A stretch of DNA of 64,000 nucleotides from Paraburkholderia sp. (GTDB lineage: Bacteria; Pseudomonadota; Gammaproteobacteria; Burkholderiales; Burkholderiaceae). Of the stretch, positions 63,057-64,000 are shown piece by piece. How positions within the stretch are numbered: the first letter of the stretch is position 1; each line of letters starts with the position of its first letter. The notes below the pieces were generated by a model. That model did not search any database, had not been told where the DNA came from, and was given only the letters and a program-made list of their open reading frames with translations. The stretch is from assembly GCF_028283785.1 (NCBI RefSeq), contig NZ_JAPWKB010000012.1, positions 62,001-126,000 of the forward strand. Direction: 5' to 3'. The position numbers and the translations under genes were made by a program.

Positions 63057-63926
63057 TCAGGCGTGTTGCGCAGACGGTTGTTCGGCGTGTTGCGCCACGG
63101 TTACTGCCCCAGGCGCCACCCAGTGGGCCCGTGACGACATCGCTGGCCGCATCGGCCAGTACAGCAGTTCGGATGCGAGATGGCGGTAATCGCGCGCTGC
63201 CGGTGTCGATGGGAAAGCATCGACGACACAGCGCGACAATTCGAGCGCCCTGGCCATGCGGGGATCGGCGGCAATGCAGCCCGCATCCTCCAGCGACACA
63301 GTCAGATAACGCCCCGCGACGCCCGCAAGGTTCTCAAAAGCGGTTTGCGCATCCGCGGGACTGTGAACGTGGTTCACGAGCACGCGAAACTGCGCGAAAG
63401 CATGGGCGTAGTGCAGACGCTTGATGCACGCGTAGGCGTCGGTCAGCGCTTGCGCCGCCATCCGCGTCACGACCATCACGTCGTGCGCCTGCATCGACAG
63501 CGTCGACAACTGACCCTGCTGATCGCGTTGCGCGTCGATCAGCACAAAATCGGCGGGACCTCTCAGCACGACGCCGAGTTGCTCCGGCGTGTATCCATCG
63601 CGATTGCCCTGCGATGCCGCCAGCACCGAGAAACCCAGCGCGTGACGCGCGGCGGCAAATTCCAGATCCATCTCGCCGCGCATCACCGCAGCGAAGTTGC
63701 CCGCACCGCGCAAGCCACCCAGCATCGCGCTCACCGAGCGCACGCCGACGTTCTCGTCGATCACGAGCACATCCTTGCCCTGCTCCACCAACGCGGCGGC
63801 CAGATTGACGACGGTCGATGTACAACCGACGCCGGGCGATCCCCCCGTTACCGCGATAACGCGCGAGCCGTTACGGGCGAGCAACCTGCGCAGCCCCTCG
63901 GCCTGATCGGAGAAAAATTTATCCAA
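63057..63926 (-). CDS. flhG: FlhG/FleN-like MinD-family ATPase, P-loop lysines replaced
   Basis: A 289-residue MinD-family protein that controls flagellar number. TTG 63926 is the only fit: it lies inside the end of flhF. The deviant Walker A reads TGGSPGVGCTST, so both the signature lysine and the P-loop lysine of MinD (KGGxGKT) are absent. The LVIDENVGVRSVSAMLGG and FVLIDAQRDQQ segments fit the MinD fold. It precedes fliA, as in other bacteria with polar flagella. ATP hydrolysis is doubtful. Confidence 0.85.
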   Translation of the reverse strand: MDKFFSDQAEGLRRLLARNGSRVIAVTGGSPGVGCTSTVVNLAAALVEQGKDVLVIDENVGVRSVSAMLGGLRGAGNFAAVMRGEMDLEFAAARHALGFSVLAASQGNRDGYTPEQLGVVLRGPADFVLIDAQRDQQGQLSTLSMQAHDVMVVTRMAAQALTDAYACIKRLHYAHAFAQFRVLVNHVHSPADAQTAFENLAGVAGRYLTVSLEDAGCIAADPRMARALELSRCVVDAFPSTPAARDYRHLASELLYWPMRPAMSSRAHWVAPGAVTVAQHAEQPSAQHA

Positions 63927-64000
63927 AGCGAACCTCGTGCAGTTCAGCGGTCGATCGAGCGGTCAAGGCGGACAGCAAACCGGGAATTTCGTCGTCGGCA
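63919..64000 (-). CDS. flhF: Flagellar GTPase FlhF, C-terminal end only (gene continues beyond the window)
   Basis: The minus-strand frame open from the window edge reads ADDEIPGLLSALTARSTAEL, then HEVRFG and TAA at 63919-63921. It is 26 codons of a C-terminus, overlapping the flhG start by eight bases. The order flhF-flhG-fliA is conserved around flagellar genes, so the call rests on position more than on similarity. Confidence 0.6.
   Translation of the reverse strand, partial: ADDEIPGLLSALTARSTAELHEVRFG

Noticed and set aside
1..64000. tRNA, rRNA and insertion sequences.
   Set aside because: No cloverleaf, rRNA segment or transposase frame with terminal repeats was seen on either strand by eye.

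Overview
The window reads as a high-GC betaproteobacterial chromosome of the Burkholderia/Paraburkholderia type. The evidence is gene order and protein similarity recognised by eye: pxpBCA next to a DUF969/DUF979 permease pair, ahcY-holin-metF behind an SAH riboswitch, and a nearly complete single flagellar gene cluster with FlhG-FliA-FlgN-FlgM-FlgA, FlgB-J, FlgKL, FliL-R, FliF-K and FliE/S/T. No database was searched, so all family names rest on motifs and context.

Left part (1-29 kb) is metabolic and transport DNA. It starts with the 3' end of a 5-formyltetrahydrofolate cyclo-ligase gene and a winged-helix regulator that diverges from pxpBCA (ATP-dependent 5-oxoprolinase). Two membrane proteins (DUF969, DUF979), plausibly the 5-oxoproline carrier, follow. 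Next come a TPR/GT9-like protein, a TraB/GumN protein, a complete dppABCDF peptide ABC transporter on the minus strand, and the methionine-cycle cluster ahcY-holin-metF on the minus strand. In that cluster ahcY is led by a clear S-adenosylhomocysteine riboswitch, and metF is broken by a frameshift. A GT2 glycosyltransferase, lrgAB with a divergent LysR regulator, a DUF937-OmpA fusion protein, a GMC oxidoreductase, an AidB-like acyl-CoA dehydrogenase and an aldehyde dehydrogenase complete this part.

Right part (28.9-64 kb) is flagellar. A minus-strand unit fliS-fliT-(second fliK-like gene)-(FlhB C-domain gene) follows a sigma-28-type promoter. FliE diverges from fliFGHIJK, and fliLMNOPQR follows. 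Minus-strand units flgKL, ycgR and flgBCDEFGHIJ come next, then flgA, flgM and flgN on the plus strand. A HicAB toxin-antitoxin pair sits between flgN and the minus-strand fliA-flhG-flhF run, of which only the last codons of flhF are in the window. I can read sigma-28-type promoters before fliS, flgK, ycgR and flgM, which gives a coherent late-gene regulon controlled by FliA and FlgM encoded nearby.

Less ordinary elements include a four-copy palindromic repeat arranged as two inverted pairs around fliL-fliR, and a late-expressed FliK-like/FlhB-C pair. An FlhG-like ATPase lacks both P-loop lysines. A beta-rich module is shared by FlgE, FlgK and FlgL. There is also a TTATTGA-type direct repeat before pxpB and a T-N11-A palindrome before the LysR gene. 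No rRNA, tRNA, CRISPR array, prophage or insertion sequence was seen.
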